DNA of 64,000 nt from Candidatus Thalassolituus haligoni (GCF_041222825.1 NZ_CP139482.1:3477501-3541500), one strand, 5' to 3'. Numbered from the stretch's first letter, positions 45,997 to 56,342 are shown. The notes: a model not told the origin generated them from the letters alone. Made by a program: numbers and translations.

Positions 45997-47439
45997 TCAG
46001 GCCTGAAATTCCTGCATTTCACCACTTTCAAGGTCGGTGTAATTCAATCGTGCGGTATTGAACTGCAAATCCACAAACGCCCGACAGTAGTGCTCACCAT
46101 GGCGCCAGGCCATATCCACACTGGCGTCATTGGAGAAATTCAGCTCGAAGTGACCATCAAAGGCCGGATGTGAATTGCGGAAGCGCATCAGTTTCAGCAA
46201 CCGTTGCACCACCGGTTTTTGCACTGCCTCACCCACTTCATCCATGCTGTAGTAATGCCGATTGATGTCACGTAACTCGCCCGTCTGCTCCATCAATTCG
46301 TGATCGTTTTCACCGGCCAGCAAGCCAACGTAATACACCTGCGGAATACCTGGGGTGAAAAACTGCACGGCGCGAGCGGCAATGTAGGCATCGTCGTTCT
46401 GCATCAAAGCATCGTAAAAAGTACAGGTGAGCTGGTAAATCGCCCCGACACTGTGAATATTGGCTGCCGACCGGCGCAAAATCGGATCGGCCGAGCGGTC
46501 GTTGATATTGTCGATCAGGATGCGGATTTTTTCATCCGGCAAGACCCCTTCGACATCTGGAATACAGATACCATCGTGGGTATCCAGCACGGTGACCATG
46601 TTACGCGGACACATGCGTAACCAGTGTTTGAGGTATTCACTGTTGCCATCTAACAGCGAATAGAGCAGCAACGGCGGCAAGGCGAAGCCATACGGGTGCA
46701 TATTACGTCGGCCAATGGCGTACTGGTAGCTGGAGTGGTCATGCACTTCGGGCAGGATTTCTGCTCCCAGGCTCTGCGCCACTTCATTACACCAGTCAAG
46801 AGTCTGGTACACATCCGGCTCCACCAGGAAGCAACTGGTACCAATACGCTTGGTGGTGTAACCAAAGGCATCCAGGCGAAACAGTTTGACGCCCTTGTCG
46901 GTCAGAAAGCGGAAGGTGTTGGCAATATAATCAAAGGTCTGCTCAGAATCGTAATTCAGGTCGATCTGGTGTTCAGTAAAGGTGCACCACACCCGCCCCG
47001 TACTGCCGTCAGCAAATACCACGTCCCGAAACGGCTCTTTCTCTTTACGAATGTGGATTTTCATCAGGTCGTCGTGACTGATTTCCCCCATTTCATCGAC
47101 ATCCACAAACAACGAAGCGTATGGCGATGCCTTGCCGTTGGCGAGGTAATCAATAAATTCTACCGATTCATCAGAGATATGATTCACCGTGACATCGGCA
47201 CACACATCGTATTCCGCCGCAATTGCTTCGATGTCGCCCCAGTCGCCATAAACAGGGTCAACTTCCTTGTGGGTCAGAGGCGAGAAACCGGCGTCGGCGT
47301 TGGACGGGTAAAACGGCAAAATATGAACGCCACCAATGGCGTCGGTGAAGTGAGTATTAAGAACGGTATGCAAATCTTTCAGGCTGTTCCCGAGTCGGTC
47401 GGGGTAACAGATCATCTGGACGGCATTTCGAAGAGCCAT
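45997..47439 (-). CDS. GH13_18 glycoside phosphorylase (sucrose-phosphorylase-like)
   Basis: A 480-residue alpha-amylase-fold enzyme closest in pattern to sucrose phosphorylase. Catalytic residues are D190 (nucleophile, RLDAFGY), E231 (acid/base, LPEVHDH) and D289 (TVLDTHDGI). The C-terminal ARAVQFFTPGIPQVYYVGLLAG is typical. Members of this subfamily split sucrose, sucrose-6-phosphate, glucosylglycerol or glucosylglycerate with phosphate. In a marine bacterium a compatible-solute glucoside is as likely as sucrose. There is no transporter, kinase or regulator beside it to decide. Confidence 0.85.
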   Translation of the reverse strand: MALRNAVQMICYPDRLGNSLKDLHTVLNTHFTDAIGGVHILPFYPSNADAGFSPLTHKEVDPVYGDWGDIEAIAAEYDVCADVTVNHISDESVEFIDYLANGKASPYASLFVDVDEMGEISHDDLMKIHIRKEKEPFRDVVFADGSTGRVWCTFTEHQIDLNYDSEQTFDYIANTFRFLTDKGVKLFRLDAFGYTTKRIGTSCFLVEPDVYQTLDWCNEVAQSLGAEILPEVHDHSSYQYAIGRRNMHPYGFALPPLLLYSLLDGNSEYLKHWLRMCPRNMVTVLDTHDGICIPDVEGVLPDEKIRILIDNINDRSADPILRRSAANIHSVGAIYQLTCTFYDALMQNDDAYIAARAVQFFTPGIPQVYYVGLLAGENDHELMEQTGELRDINRHYYSMDEVGEAVQKPVVQRLLKLMRFRNSHPAFDGHFELNFSNDASVDMAWRHGEHYCRAFVDLQFNTARLNYTDLESGEMQEFQA

Positions 47440-47642
47440 AAGGACCTCTTGGCGGTTGCTGTCCGATCAAAGGCTGACGGTTGAGTTGAGCACATGCAAG
47501 CCAAAACCAGTCTCAACTCCCCAATCTGGCCAATTCACGAGACAGGAAAATTCACCTGAGTTGGCAACAGCAGACCGGGAAAATTCCCTGACAGCAGCCC
47601 AGACCGTACAATGTCCGGCTTAATAACCGTCGGAATATCCAG

Positions 47643-48398
47643 ATGAAAGTTGATCTCGCCAAAAAGCTGCATCAGAAAAAATACCGTACCGAGACCGGCT
47701 GTTATCTGGTGGAAGGCGAGCACCTGCTGCTGGAGCTGGAAAAATCTGCCATTCAGCAAGCCGAGCTGTTTGTCACCGCAGCCCATGAGCACTGGCCAAC
47801 CCGGTTCCGCAAAACGCTGATTGGTGAGCGTCAGATGACGCAACTGTCGGATACCCACTCCCCGCAGGGGCTGGTCGCGGTCGTGCCAATGCAGGAAACC
47901 CTGGCGCGGGCACAACAAGTCAGTCAGGAAGCCAGTCAGGAAGCCAGTCAGGTGACAGCTCGTGTCGAACGGGTGTTATACCTGTATCAGGTGCAAGACC
48001 CCGGTAACCTCGGCACCATCTTGCGAACGCTGGCCTGGTTTGGCGGCTGGCGTTTACTGCTCAGCCCCGACAGTGTTGATCCGTTTAATCCCAAGGTAGT
48101 GCGCAGCAGCATGGGAGCGACCTTTCATGTGCCGGTGGAGCTGGATATAACACTCGATCAGTTACAGGCCCGTTACCCCAGAATCGCCACTCTGGATATG
48201 GACGGCGAGCCGCTGTCGTCTCACCGCTTCGCTGAATTTGATGCCTACCTGTTTGGCAATGAAGCACGTGGCGTACCGCACGCCTTGCTTGAATCACTGA
48301 GAGTGACGGCGTTTACTATTCACGGCAGCGGCCAGATTGAGTCGCTGAATCTGGCCGCTGCCGTGAACATGAGCCTGTACGAGTTACACCGTGGTTGA
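47643..48398 (+). CDS. SpoU/TrmH-family RNA 2'-O-methyltransferase
   Basis: A 251-residue protein with an N-terminal substrate-binding domain (KYRTETGCYLVEGEHLLLE) and a C-terminal SPOUT knot. The knot motifs are QDPGNLGTILRTLAWFG, KVVRSSMGATFHVPV, LFGNEARGVP and SLNLAAAVNMSLYE. It resembles the 23S/tRNA TrmH-like methylases; the target nucleotide is not predictable. A linker at about residues 93-104 is encoded by a 12-bp tandem repeat. Confidence 0.88.
   Translation: MKVDLAKKLHQKKYRTETGCYLVEGEHLLLELEKSAIQQAELFVTAAHEHWPTRFRKTLIGERQMTQLSDTHSPQGLVAVVPMQETLARAQQVSQEASQEASQVTARVERVLYLYQVQDPGNLGTILRTLAWFGGWRLLLSPDSVDPFNPKVVRSSMGATFHVPVELDITLDQLQARYPRIATLDMDGEPLSSHRFAEFDAYLFGNEARGVPHALLESLRVTAFTIHGSGQIESLNLAAAVNMSLYELHRG
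47921..47952 (+). repeat. in-frame 12-bp tandem repeat in the SpoU-family gene
   Basis: CAGTCAGGAAGC occurs twice and then a third time partly, giving SQEASQEASQ in the linker between the two domains. A copy-number change would keep the frame. Confidence 0.8.
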
Positions 48399-48458
48399 TA
48401 ACCACTCTCCCTCTTTGGCCAACAGCCGGAGTGACACCCACTCAGACGAGAAATAAAG

Positions 48459-49391
48459 ATGAAAGCCGTATTTCTGGATGCCGACACGCTGAACGATGTC
48501 GATCTGACGCCGATTCGGGATTGTGTGAGTGAGTTGACCGTTTACGGCACCACCTTGCCAGCCGAACTCCACCAGCATATTGGGGATGCCGAGCTGATTA
48601 TCACCAATAAGGTCAGAATTCCGGCGGAGGTGATGGCGGGTAGAAAAGGCATTCTGATTGTTGCCACCGGGCTCAATAACGTCGACCTCGAAGCCGCTCG
48701 GCAGCTGCAGCTGCCAGTGCTGAATGTCCAGAATTACGGCACCGCTTCAGTCGCCCAACACACCTTGATGCTGATGCTGGCATTAGCCGCCCGGCTACCC
48801 TTGTATCAACAGGATTTGTCCGCTGGTGCCTGGCAACAGAGTCCGTTCTTTTGTTTGTTGAACCATCCAACGCTGGAGTTAACCAACAAACGCCTGATTC
48901 TGGTCGGAGAAGGTACACTTGGCCGTGCGGTGGCACGTCTGGCTGAAGCCTTCGGTCTGCAGGTAGAGTTTGCGGCACGTCCAGGCCAGGCAAAGGATCC
49001 CCGCCCGACCCTTAACAGCCTGCTGCCAACGGCAGATCTACTGAGTTTTCACTGCCCTCTCACCGAGCACACCCGACACCTGCTGAATGCCGACAATCTG
49101 GCACGGATCAAACCCGGCTGTCTGGTGGTGAACTGTGCCAGGGGCAGCATCATTGATGAAGAGGCTGCCCTGAACGCCTTGCAACAAGGGCAGCTGGGCG
49201 GACTGGCGGTGGATGTCTTGCCAACCGAGCCACCCGTCGCGGGTCATCCGCTGCTGCAAGCGCTCAATACCGGGCTGAATCTGATGGTAACGCCTCATAA
49301 CGCCTGGATCAGTCCGCCAGCCCGCCAGAATATCGTTCAGCTGACCGCCGCCAATATCCGCCAGCTCAGCGCGGCTGACCAAAGCCGGTGA
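48459..49391 (+). CDS. D-2-hydroxyacid dehydrogenase (glycerate/hydroxypyruvate type)
   Basis: A 310-residue NAD(P)-dependent dehydrogenase. The dinucleotide motif VGEGTLGRA is a GxGxxG variant with Glu in the third position. Catalytic residues appear as Arg in NCARGSIIDE, Glu in PTEPP and His in TPHNAW. Overall it resembles glycerate dehydrogenase (HprA). The last 26 bp overlap the end of the converging exonuclease gene. Confidence 0.85.
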   Translation: MKAVFLDADTLNDVDLTPIRDCVSELTVYGTTLPAELHQHIGDAELIITNKVRIPAEVMAGRKGILIVATGLNNVDLEAARQLQLPVLNVQNYGTASVAQHTLMLMLALAARLPLYQQDLSAGAWQQSPFFCLLNHPTLELTNKRLILVGEGTLGRAVARLAEAFGLQVEFAARPGQAKDPRPTLNSLLPTADLLSFHCPLTEHTRHLLNADNLARIKPGCLVVNCARGSIIDEEAALNALQQGQLGGLAVDVLPTEPPVAGHPLLQALNTGLNLMVTPHNAWISPPARQNIVQLTAANIRQLSAADQSR

Positions 49392-49986
49392 GTTTGATGT
49401 ACATCAGCGCCGTGGAGATCACATCCCCCAGGGCGGTATGACGCTCGACGATGGGCACTTGCAGGTCTCTGGCCAACCCTTCGAACGTCAGATCCAGGTG
49501 CACTTCGTGAATATGGTGGCGGCGCTTGCTCTTGACGTAGATTTCCGACACTTCAATAAAACGATTGGGCAGCTTGAAGTTGTACAGTTCACGAATATAG
49601 CGATTCAGAATGGCGCGGTCGTATTCGATATAAAACCCGCAGATTGGCCGATTGCCGATAAAATCCAGTAACTTTTCAATCGCTTCCGCCAGCGCAACCC
49701 CTTCCATGCGGTCTTCACGACGCAAGTAGTGCACCCGCACCGCTTTCGGGTCGGTCACGGCGTCCGAGCGAATGGTCAGATCCAGTGCTTCGGTCAAACG
49801 GATCTGATTACCGCGCACCCGTACCGCCGCGACACTCAGTAATTCGCCTTTTTTTTTGTCGAACACACTGGTTTCGCAATCCAGCACCACCACCTCATCA
49901 CCATCATATGGATCGGCAAGATGAGACCAACGGCCTTCCGGCAGCATCCGCCGTGGCAGACGCTCTTCTATCCAGCGACGTAGCAT
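49366..49986 (-). CDS. DEDDh 3'-5' exonuclease (DnaQ-like)
   Basis: A 206-residue protein with exonuclease motifs I (LDCETSVFD, Asp36 and Glu38), II (GFYIEYDRAILN) and III (ERHTALGDVISTA, His and Asp). It begins 1 nt from the end of the DUF294 gene, as in many pseudomonads and vibrios where this pair sits beside crbS or actP/acs genes. The substrate is unknown. Confidence 0.88.
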   Translation of the reverse strand: MLRRWIEERLPRRMLPEGRWSHLADPYDGDEVVVLDCETSVFDKKKGELLSVAAVRVRGNQIRLTEALDLTIRSDAVTDPKAVRVHYLRREDRMEGVALAEAIEKLLDFIGNRPICGFYIEYDRAILNRYIRELYNFKLPNRFIEVSEIYVKSKRRHHIHEVHLDLTFEGLARDLQVPIVERHTALGDVISTALMYIKLTGFGQPR

Positions 49987-51785
49987 CAGAAGTTCTCCAG
50001 ATGAAAGTGCTGCACCAGTTGCTGCTTGAATTTTTTCACCCGATGCAAGGCATGGCGCAACATGTTGCGATCGACGCTGCGTAGCTGGTTGATATCCAAT
50101 TGCTGGCTGAGGCCACGATTGGGGGTTTCACTCTCCAGCTGCTGCCGTAACCGCACCCGTAAAAAGAACACCAGCGCATCACGCAAGCCCTGCGCGGTCT
50201 CGCTATCCAGAACGCCTTTTTCCGTCAATATAGCCAGCCGTTCGAGGCTGTTGCATTCGTCTATCGCATGTTCGAATGCCAACGCCCGCACGCCGTGAAC
50301 CAATGGGAAAATCGCCCCTTTCTTGATGTCGATCTTGCCATGATCCTCACGAATGTTACCCAAAAAGGTCAGCGGGGTTTCAAACTGCAACGCCGATTTG
50401 GCAAAGCGCGCTGACACGATACTGGAACGCAGGGTCTCCAGTTGCCAGCTGGCCTTGATCGGCCAGAACAATTCCGGATTGCCACACACCGGTTCACCAT
50501 CCATAAAAATGGCCATATTCATCATTGCATCCGACTTGCCGGAATGCAGCCAGCGATCCACTCGCTCTTGCCAGCCTTCAACGGTATGAATCCAGCTGTC
50601 GTTAATAAACATCACCCCACCCGGACAGGGCGGGTAACCAAAATCCAGCAATGCCTGATGTAATTGTTGCAGCAGGGGTAATACCGCTTCGCGGTCGTGT
50701 TCGTTATCCAGAATAATGGCGTTGTCCTGATCGGTTTTGAGGATCTGCTCGCCGCGCCCCTCACTACCCAAGACCAGAATACAAACCGACTGGCGCAAAC
50801 GTTGCGGAAAGACCAGTTCGAACGCCTTGAATATCAGCCGCCGGTTGAGCGTGGTCACCAGCTCCATCAGTGCGGTGATTTTCACACCTTGGCCATTCAG
50901 GGTTTCGATCAGGGTTTCCACCCGTTTCGCCGCTACGACCAGTTCTTTCAGCGACTTGGCCTGATCGATTCGCATGGCGATGATGTGCGAGTGGGTAGAA
51001 AAGGTACTGAGCATATCCATCAGCTCCAGCAAGCCGACGATCTGGCCTTCCTTGCGCACCACTACCCGTTCGATTTTATGCTGGGTCATTTTGAGCAGGG
51101 CGCTGAACAAAAACTCGCCATACTCAACGCCGATCAGGTTGAACTGGGCGATGTCGGCGGCGCGAGTCTGTTTGGTCTTGTCGCCAATCAGGGTCGCCTT
51201 GATCAGATCCGTGCCGGTCAGAATGCCGATGTCCTGGCCGTTACGAACCAGCAGGGCATCGTGTTTTTTCTCGAACATCAACGCCGCAACGCGTGCCAGA
51301 CTGGTTTGGGCCGAGACATACACCGGCGGACGAATCACATCGTCATCCACCCGCGACAGAATAAATTCCGACACGCTGGAGTCCTGGCGCTCCACCATCG
51401 ACTGCTGGGTGCCGAGGTCGGTATTAAAATAGATGGAAAAATCGCCCGACTGCTCCAGCAACTGGATAAAATCGTCAGCCCGCAACAAGTAGCACAGCGT
51501 TTCTTCCACCGCCGCGAAGGTATGTTTGCAACTCTTTTCCAGTACCGCACGGACGTCAAACAAGTCTTCCTTGCCGTATTGGGAGAATACCTGACCACTT
51601 TCAGGGTCACGCTCTTCCACCACTCCTTTGTAAATAATGTAGATACCGGGAGCCTGATCACCCTGTTGCAGAATCGGTGCGCCAGCATTAAAAAACACCA
51701 GATCAAGACGGCTGGTCAGCCAATCGAGTTGATCAGCATCAAGAAAAGAAAATGGCGGCTGGTTGAGGTTGATCTGAATGGTCAT
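49986..51785 (-). CDS. cNMP-binding/CBS/DUF294 nucleotidyltransferase-like protein
   Basis: A 599-residue signalling protein. A cyclic-nucleotide-binding-like domain occupies about residues 15-130 and two CBS domains about 155-280. A GlnD-like nucleotidyltransferase domain follows, with LGSEGRGEQILKTDQDNA near residue 345 in the GS-x-D-x-D role. The DUF294 C-terminal domain completes it. The ATG at 51785 has GGAGG 5 nt upstream; an upstream TTG lacks such a site. It may regulate through nucleotides; the target is unknown. Linked with the exonuclease gene. Confidence 0.87.
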   Translation of the reverse strand: MTIQINLNQPPFSFLDADQLDWLTSRLDLVFFNAGAPILQQGDQAPGIYIIYKGVVEERDPESGQVFSQYGKEDLFDVRAVLEKSCKHTFAAVEETLCYLLRADDFIQLLEQSGDFSIYFNTDLGTQQSMVERQDSSVSEFILSRVDDDVIRPPVYVSAQTSLARVAALMFEKKHDALLVRNGQDIGILTGTDLIKATLIGDKTKQTRAADIAQFNLIGVEYGEFLFSALLKMTQHKIERVVVRKEGQIVGLLELMDMLSTFSTHSHIIAMRIDQAKSLKELVVAAKRVETLIETLNGQGVKITALMELVTTLNRRLIFKAFELVFPQRLRQSVCILVLGSEGRGEQILKTDQDNAIILDNEHDREAVLPLLQQLHQALLDFGYPPCPGGVMFINDSWIHTVEGWQERVDRWLHSGKSDAMMNMAIFMDGEPVCGNPELFWPIKASWQLETLRSSIVSARFAKSALQFETPLTFLGNIREDHGKIDIKKGAIFPLVHGVRALAFEHAIDECNSLERLAILTEKGVLDSETAQGLRDALVFFLRVRLRQQLESETPNRGLSQQLDINQLRSVDRNMLRHALHRVKKFKQQLVQHFHLENF

Positions 51786-52051
51786 ACAGGCCTCCAACGG
51801 CGGTTGAGCCGCTCGTTATTGTTGTTCTGTTTGCTGCTATTGGCATAGTGGCGGATTGTCCGTGATCAAACCATGTGACTAAAGCAGACACCCCGGCCAC
51901 AGCTGACGGATTCCTGCATACCGACACTGTGCTACCTTAGTATTACCATCACGGGCGGGCTAACCGACCTGTGCGGCTCACATGGTATGCTCGCCCGTTC
52001 GCCATGCGGCGCTGCTACTCACGCCAACCACTTCTAACAATAAGGGTGCTT

Positions 52052-55000
52052 ATGATCCCGGTATGGCAACTGGTGACTATTTCTGTTCTGTATATAGCCA
52101 CGCTATTCTGGATTGCCTGGTACGGTGACCGGCGCTCCCATGAAGGCCGTCCGATTCATAACACCGGACTGGTCTACAGCTTGTCTCTGGCAGTGTACTG
52201 TACCTCATGGACGTTTTATGGTGCTGTAGGTCAGGCTGCATCCAGTGGCTGGAGCTTTTTGTCGATCTACATCGGCCCCATGCTGTTTTTGCTCTTTTAT
52301 TGGCGTTTACTGGCCAAAATCACCCGCATCGCCAAAGAAAAGCGCATCACCTCCATTGCTGACTTTATTGCTACTCGCTATGGCCGTGACCATACCCTGG
52401 CGGTACTGGTTACCCTGGTCGCCATTCTCTGCGTCGTACCTTATATAGCGCTGCAACTCAAAGCCATTTCGACCACCTTTGAGCTGCTAACGCTGCCACT
52501 CGGGCGTAATGTCATGGGGGTGCACCATTTCTGGGAAGACACAGCGTTTTACATCAGCCTGGCGATGGCCTCGTTTGTGATTATCTTTGGTACCCGTGAT
52601 ATCGATGCCAGTGAACAGCACCCCGGCATGATCCTGGCTATCGCCTTTGAGTCGGTGATCAAGCTGGTCGCCTTTGTTGCCGTCGGCATCTGGGTCATGA
52701 CCTTTCTTTATGACTACCCGTCGGAACTGCTGGAGCTGACCACCCAGGTGTTGCCCGATCACCCATTGCTGAATAACAACATCATCAGTCTGTCGTTTCT
52801 GCTGCAAACCTTACTGGCAGGGTTTGCCGTACTGGGCTTGCCACGGCAGTTTCAGGTATCGGTTATTGAAAACGAATCGTCCCAGCATATTCGTACGGCG
52901 CGCATTCTGTTCCCGCTTTATCTGTTTCTGATGATGCTGTTTGTGGTGCCGATCGCCCTGACAGGGCACCTGTTTATGCAAGACATCGGTTTTGCCCCGG
53001 ATACCTATGTCCTCAGCCTGCCCGTTGCCCTCGGCCAGGAAAGCCTGGCCGTTATGGCCTTTATTGGCGGTGGCAGTGCCGCCACTGGCATGATCATTGT
53101 CGCGACCATTGCCGTCAGTACCATGGTCTCCAACGAACTGATCCTGCCGGCCTTTTTCCGCCAGCAAGACAACGAGGATCTACAACATTCCAGCAAGGTA
53201 AGGACACTGGTGCTGACCGTGCGGCGGCTGGTGATTCTGGTGATGATTCTGGGCTCTTATCTGTTTTATCGGCTGGTCGGCGAGTTCGACTCACTAGCGG
53301 CGATCGGGATGCTGTCGTTTGCCGCCGCAGCGCAGTTTGCACCGCCGCTGATCGGCGGTCTGCTGTGGCAGGGAGGCAATCGACAGGGCGCAATTGCCGG
53401 TTTGATCGCCGGGACCAGTGTCTGGTTTTATGGCCTGATGTGGCCATTTATCACCCAGAATTTACCCGGCATGGGGAGTAACAATCTGGTGCATATGGCC
53501 AGTGACCTGAACCTTGATGACTTCAGTACCGGTGTCATGCTCAGCTTGCTGGCCAACCTGTTTTTCTATGTGCTGTTCTCGGTCGTCACCAATGCATCGG
53601 TGCGTGAGCGAATGCTCGCCGGTGATTTCACCAGCGCCCATGCCATGAATCAGAATGATCGACTGACTCCCGCCTTTGACTGCAAGGTAGATGACGTGCG
53701 GGTGGTACTGGAACGTATTCTCGGCTTCCGCAAAACCGATGATTTTTTCAACGACTATCAATCTCGCCACGGCATCCAGTACGACAATGCCATCGCTACC
53801 AGCACCCTGATTCAGGAAGCCGAAAAACTGCTGGCTTCGGTCGTTGGTTCTTCATCAGCACGGGTGATTTTCTCAACCCTGCTGGGTGGCGAGCGCATCC
53901 AGATTCGCGATCTGACATTCCTTGCCAGCGAAGCCAGTCAGGCCTTTTCAATGAGCAGGGAACAACTGCAGGCGGCACTGGAAAACCTGCAACAAGGCGT
54001 CAGTGTGGTGGACCGTGATCTGAAACTGGTGGCCTGGAACCGGCGTTACCTGGAAATATTCAATTACCCGTCCAGTTTTATCCATACCGGCAAACCTATT
54101 CAGGAAGTCATTGCGTTTAATGCCGGGCGTGGTTTCTGCGGTACTGGAGACATCGCCGAGCAGGTAAACCGCCGTATGGTTTTCCTCAGTTCCGGGTCAG
54201 CCCACCAGTTTGAACGGCTGTTACCGAATGGTGTGGTGATTTATATGCAGGGGCATCCGATGCCCGACGGCGGATTTGTTACCAGCTTCACCGATATTAC
54301 CGTGCACCGCCGGGCCGAACAGGCGTTAAAGGAAGCGAATGTCTCACTGGAGCGCCGGGTAGAAAAAAGTTCTCAGAAACTGGACGATTTAACTTCCCAG
54401 TTAATTGAAGCAAACAACTCCAAAACCCGCTTTCTGGCGGCCACCAGTCACGACTTGATGCAGCCACTCAACGCCGCCAAGCTGTTTGCCTCAACACTCA
54501 GCCAGAAGCACCTCAATGAAGAACAACAGGGCCTGCTGAACCACCTCGAAGGTGCCTTACAATCGTCAGAAGATGTGTTATCGGTACTGGTCGAAATTGC
54601 CAAGCTGGATGCTGGTGCCATGGAACCGGTGTTGCACCCGGTGCAACTGAGTACCGTGCTGAAACCCCTGCGTGATGAATTTACCGCGCTGGCAGCCGAC
54701 AAGGGCCTGCAACTGAGGGTACGCCCCTGTGAGGATATCTGGGTCACCAGTGACGCTCACTGGCTGCGCCGCATTTTACAGAACCTGCTCAGTAACGCGG
54801 TGCGCTATACCCACCATGGCAGCGTATTATTGGGCTATCGACGCCGCCACAACCGCATTGTAGTACAGGTATGGGATACCGGTCAGGGTATACCGGCCAA
54901 CAAGCTGCAGGAAATTTTTGGTGAATTCAAACGGCTGAACGAAGGCAAACAGGATATCAAAGGCCTCGGGCTCGGTCTGGCGATTGTCGACCGGATGACC

Positions 55001-55495
55001 AAACGCATGGATCACCAGGTCAGCGTACGATCCATCCCAGGCAAAGGCACCTGCTTCAGCCTGACCCTACCCCTCGCCCAGGCCGATGTTACCCGTCAGG
55101 ACAATCACGACCAGACCGTTATCGCTACCGCCAGTTTCGAGGGCATTCCCACCTTTTGTATCGACAACGATGATGAGGTGCTCGCGGGCATGCAGGCATT
55201 GCTGGGCAGTTGGCATTGTGATGTGTACGCCTGCAAGGATCTGGAAATGACCCGACAGATTCCCTTCAAGCCCGCCATTATGCTGGCGGACTATCAGTTG
55301 GACAACGATGAAACCGGCCTGCAGGCCATGTCGTACCTGCGCGAGCGGTTTGGCGACCAGGCGATTCCAGGCATTCTGATTTCAGCCGACCCGCGCCAGT
55401 CAGTAGCCGAAGAAGCCAAGGCGCTGGGGTATTACTTTTTGCGTAAACCGATACGCCCGGCAGCCTTGAGGGCCTTGATCCGACGATTGGTTTAA
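52052..55495 (+). CDS. crbS: CrbS-type solute-symporter hybrid histidine kinase
   Basis: An 1147-residue protein. A sodium:solute symporter-like domain with about 13 helices occupies residues 1-500, followed by a PAS domain near 630-750 and a coiled coil. The histidine kinase has H800 in ATSHDLMQPLNAAKLF, N-box NLLSNAVRYT and a GLGLGLAIV G-box. A C-terminal receiver has D1080. The start at 52052 (MIPVWQLVTIS) follows AAGGG. In vibrios and pseudomonads CrbS (MxtR) with CrbR (ErdR) switches on acs for acetate use; acs lies next door here. Confidence 0.88.
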   Translation: MIPVWQLVTISVLYIATLFWIAWYGDRRSHEGRPIHNTGLVYSLSLAVYCTSWTFYGAVGQAASSGWSFLSIYIGPMLFLLFYWRLLAKITRIAKEKRITSIADFIATRYGRDHTLAVLVTLVAILCVVPYIALQLKAISTTFELLTLPLGRNVMGVHHFWEDTAFYISLAMASFVIIFGTRDIDASEQHPGMILAIAFESVIKLVAFVAVGIWVMTFLYDYPSELLELTTQVLPDHPLLNNNIISLSFLLQTLLAGFAVLGLPRQFQVSVIENESSQHIRTARILFPLYLFLMMLFVVPIALTGHLFMQDIGFAPDTYVLSLPVALGQESLAVMAFIGGGSAATGMIIVATIAVSTMVSNELILPAFFRQQDNEDLQHSSKVRTLVLTVRRLVILVMILGSYLFYRLVGEFDSLAAIGMLSFAAAAQFAPPLIGGLLWQGGNRQGAIAGLIAGTSVWFYGLMWPFITQNLPGMGSNNLVHMASDLNLDDFSTGVMLSLLANLFFYVLFSVVTNASVRERMLAGDFTSAHAMNQNDRLTPAFDCKVDDVRVVLERILGFRKTDDFFNDYQSRHGIQYDNAIATSTLIQEAEKLLASVVGSSSARVIFSTLLGGERIQIRDLTFLASEASQAFSMSREQLQAALENLQQGVSVVDRDLKLVAWNRRYLEIFNYPSSFIHTGKPIQEVIAFNAGRGFCGTGDIAEQVNRRMVFLSSGSAHQFERLLPNGVVIYMQGHPMPDGGFVTSFTDITVHRRAEQALKEANVSLERRVEKSSQKLDDLTSQLIEANNSKTRFLAATSHDLMQPLNAAKLFASTLSQKHLNEEQQGLLNHLEGALQSSEDVLSVLVEIAKLDAGAMEPVLHPVQLSTVLKPLRDEFTALAADKGLQLRVRPCEDIWVTSDAHWLRRILQNLLSNAVRYTHHGSVLLGYRRRHNRIVVQVWDTGQGIPANKLQEIFGEFKRLNEGKQDIKGLGLGLAIVDRMTKRMDHQVSVRSIPGKGTCFSLTLPLAQADVTRQDNHDQTVIATASFEGIPTFCIDNDDEVLAGMQALLGSWHCDVYACKDLEMTRQIPFKPAIMLADYQLDNDETGLQAMSYLRERFGDQAIPGILISADPRQSVAEEAKALGYYFLRKPIRPAALRALIRRLV

Positions 55496-55570
55496 CCTGT
55501 TCCGCCCTGTTCTGTTGAACCACAACATCGGCCTCTATCACCGCGTATCACGTGCCGAACAGGCTAACGA

Positions 55571-56254
55571 TCAACTCCCGGATTGTGCGTTCGCCATCTG
55601 GGTATCTGGCTTTTCAATATCCAGACTTTGCACCGCAATCACCGCCTGGGTTCGGGTACGCACACCCAGCTTGCGAAAAATAGCGGTGACGTGGGCCTTG
55701 ATGGTAGCTTCGCTGACGTCAAGATCGTAGGCTATCTGCTTGTTCAACATCCCTTCCGCCATCATGGTCAGAACACGAAATTGCTGTGGCGTCAGACTGG
55801 CGAGGCGCGCAGCGATGTCCAATGCATTCTGGTTAGGGTGATGCTGATGACGACGCGCAATATCGGGTAAATACAACTCTCCTTCCAGTACCTTGCGAAT
55901 CGCGATGGCGATGTCTTCTAACGGCGAGGATTTGGCAATGTATCCCGACGCCTGGTGATCCAGCGCCTGACACATAATGGCCGGGTCTTCACAGGCCGAT
56001 ACCACAATTACGGGAATTTCCGGGTAGTGGGAGCGTAAATATACCAGCCCGGAATAACCGTGAGCACCGGGCATTTGCAGATCGAGCAAGATCAGATCGG
56101 CATCGGAATGTTGTTCAACGACGCGTTGTAATTCCGGCAGCGAGTCCGCCTGGGGGATATCGGCATCAGGTACCAACTGTTTCACGGCCTGATGCATCGC
56201 GGTACGAAATAACGGGTGATCGTCTGCAATAATTATTTTTTGGGCAAGCTGCAT
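55571..56254 (-). CDS. crbR: CrbR-type LuxR-family response regulator
   Basis: A 227-residue NarL/LuxR regulator with a receiver (D11, D12, phospho-acceptor D58 in LILLDLQMPG). Its C-terminal LuxR helix-turn-helix is LTPQQFRVLTMMAEGMLNKQIAYDL followed by SEATIKAHVTAIFRKLGV (given as family landmarks). Start 56254 has AGGAGG. It converges with crbS and lies downstream of acs behind a terminator. Likely partner of CrbS. Confidence 0.88.
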   Translation of the reverse strand: MQLAQKIIIADDHPLFRTAMHQAVKQLVPDADIPQADSLPELQRVVEQHSDADLILLDLQMPGAHGYSGLVYLRSHYPEIPVIVVSACEDPAIMCQALDHQASGYIAKSSPLEDIAIAIRKVLEGELYLPDIARRHQHHPNQNALDIAARLASLTPQQFRVLTMMAEGMLNKQIAYDLDVSEATIKAHVTAIFRKLGVRTRTQAVIAVQSLDIEKPDTQMANAQSGS

Positions 56255-56342
56255 GGGGTCCTCCTGAGCGAACAGCGTATCGCTGCTCGGTGATGCCTCC
56301 GGTCGGTCAGGCCGGATCATCTTAAACGGGCTGGGAAGCCGA

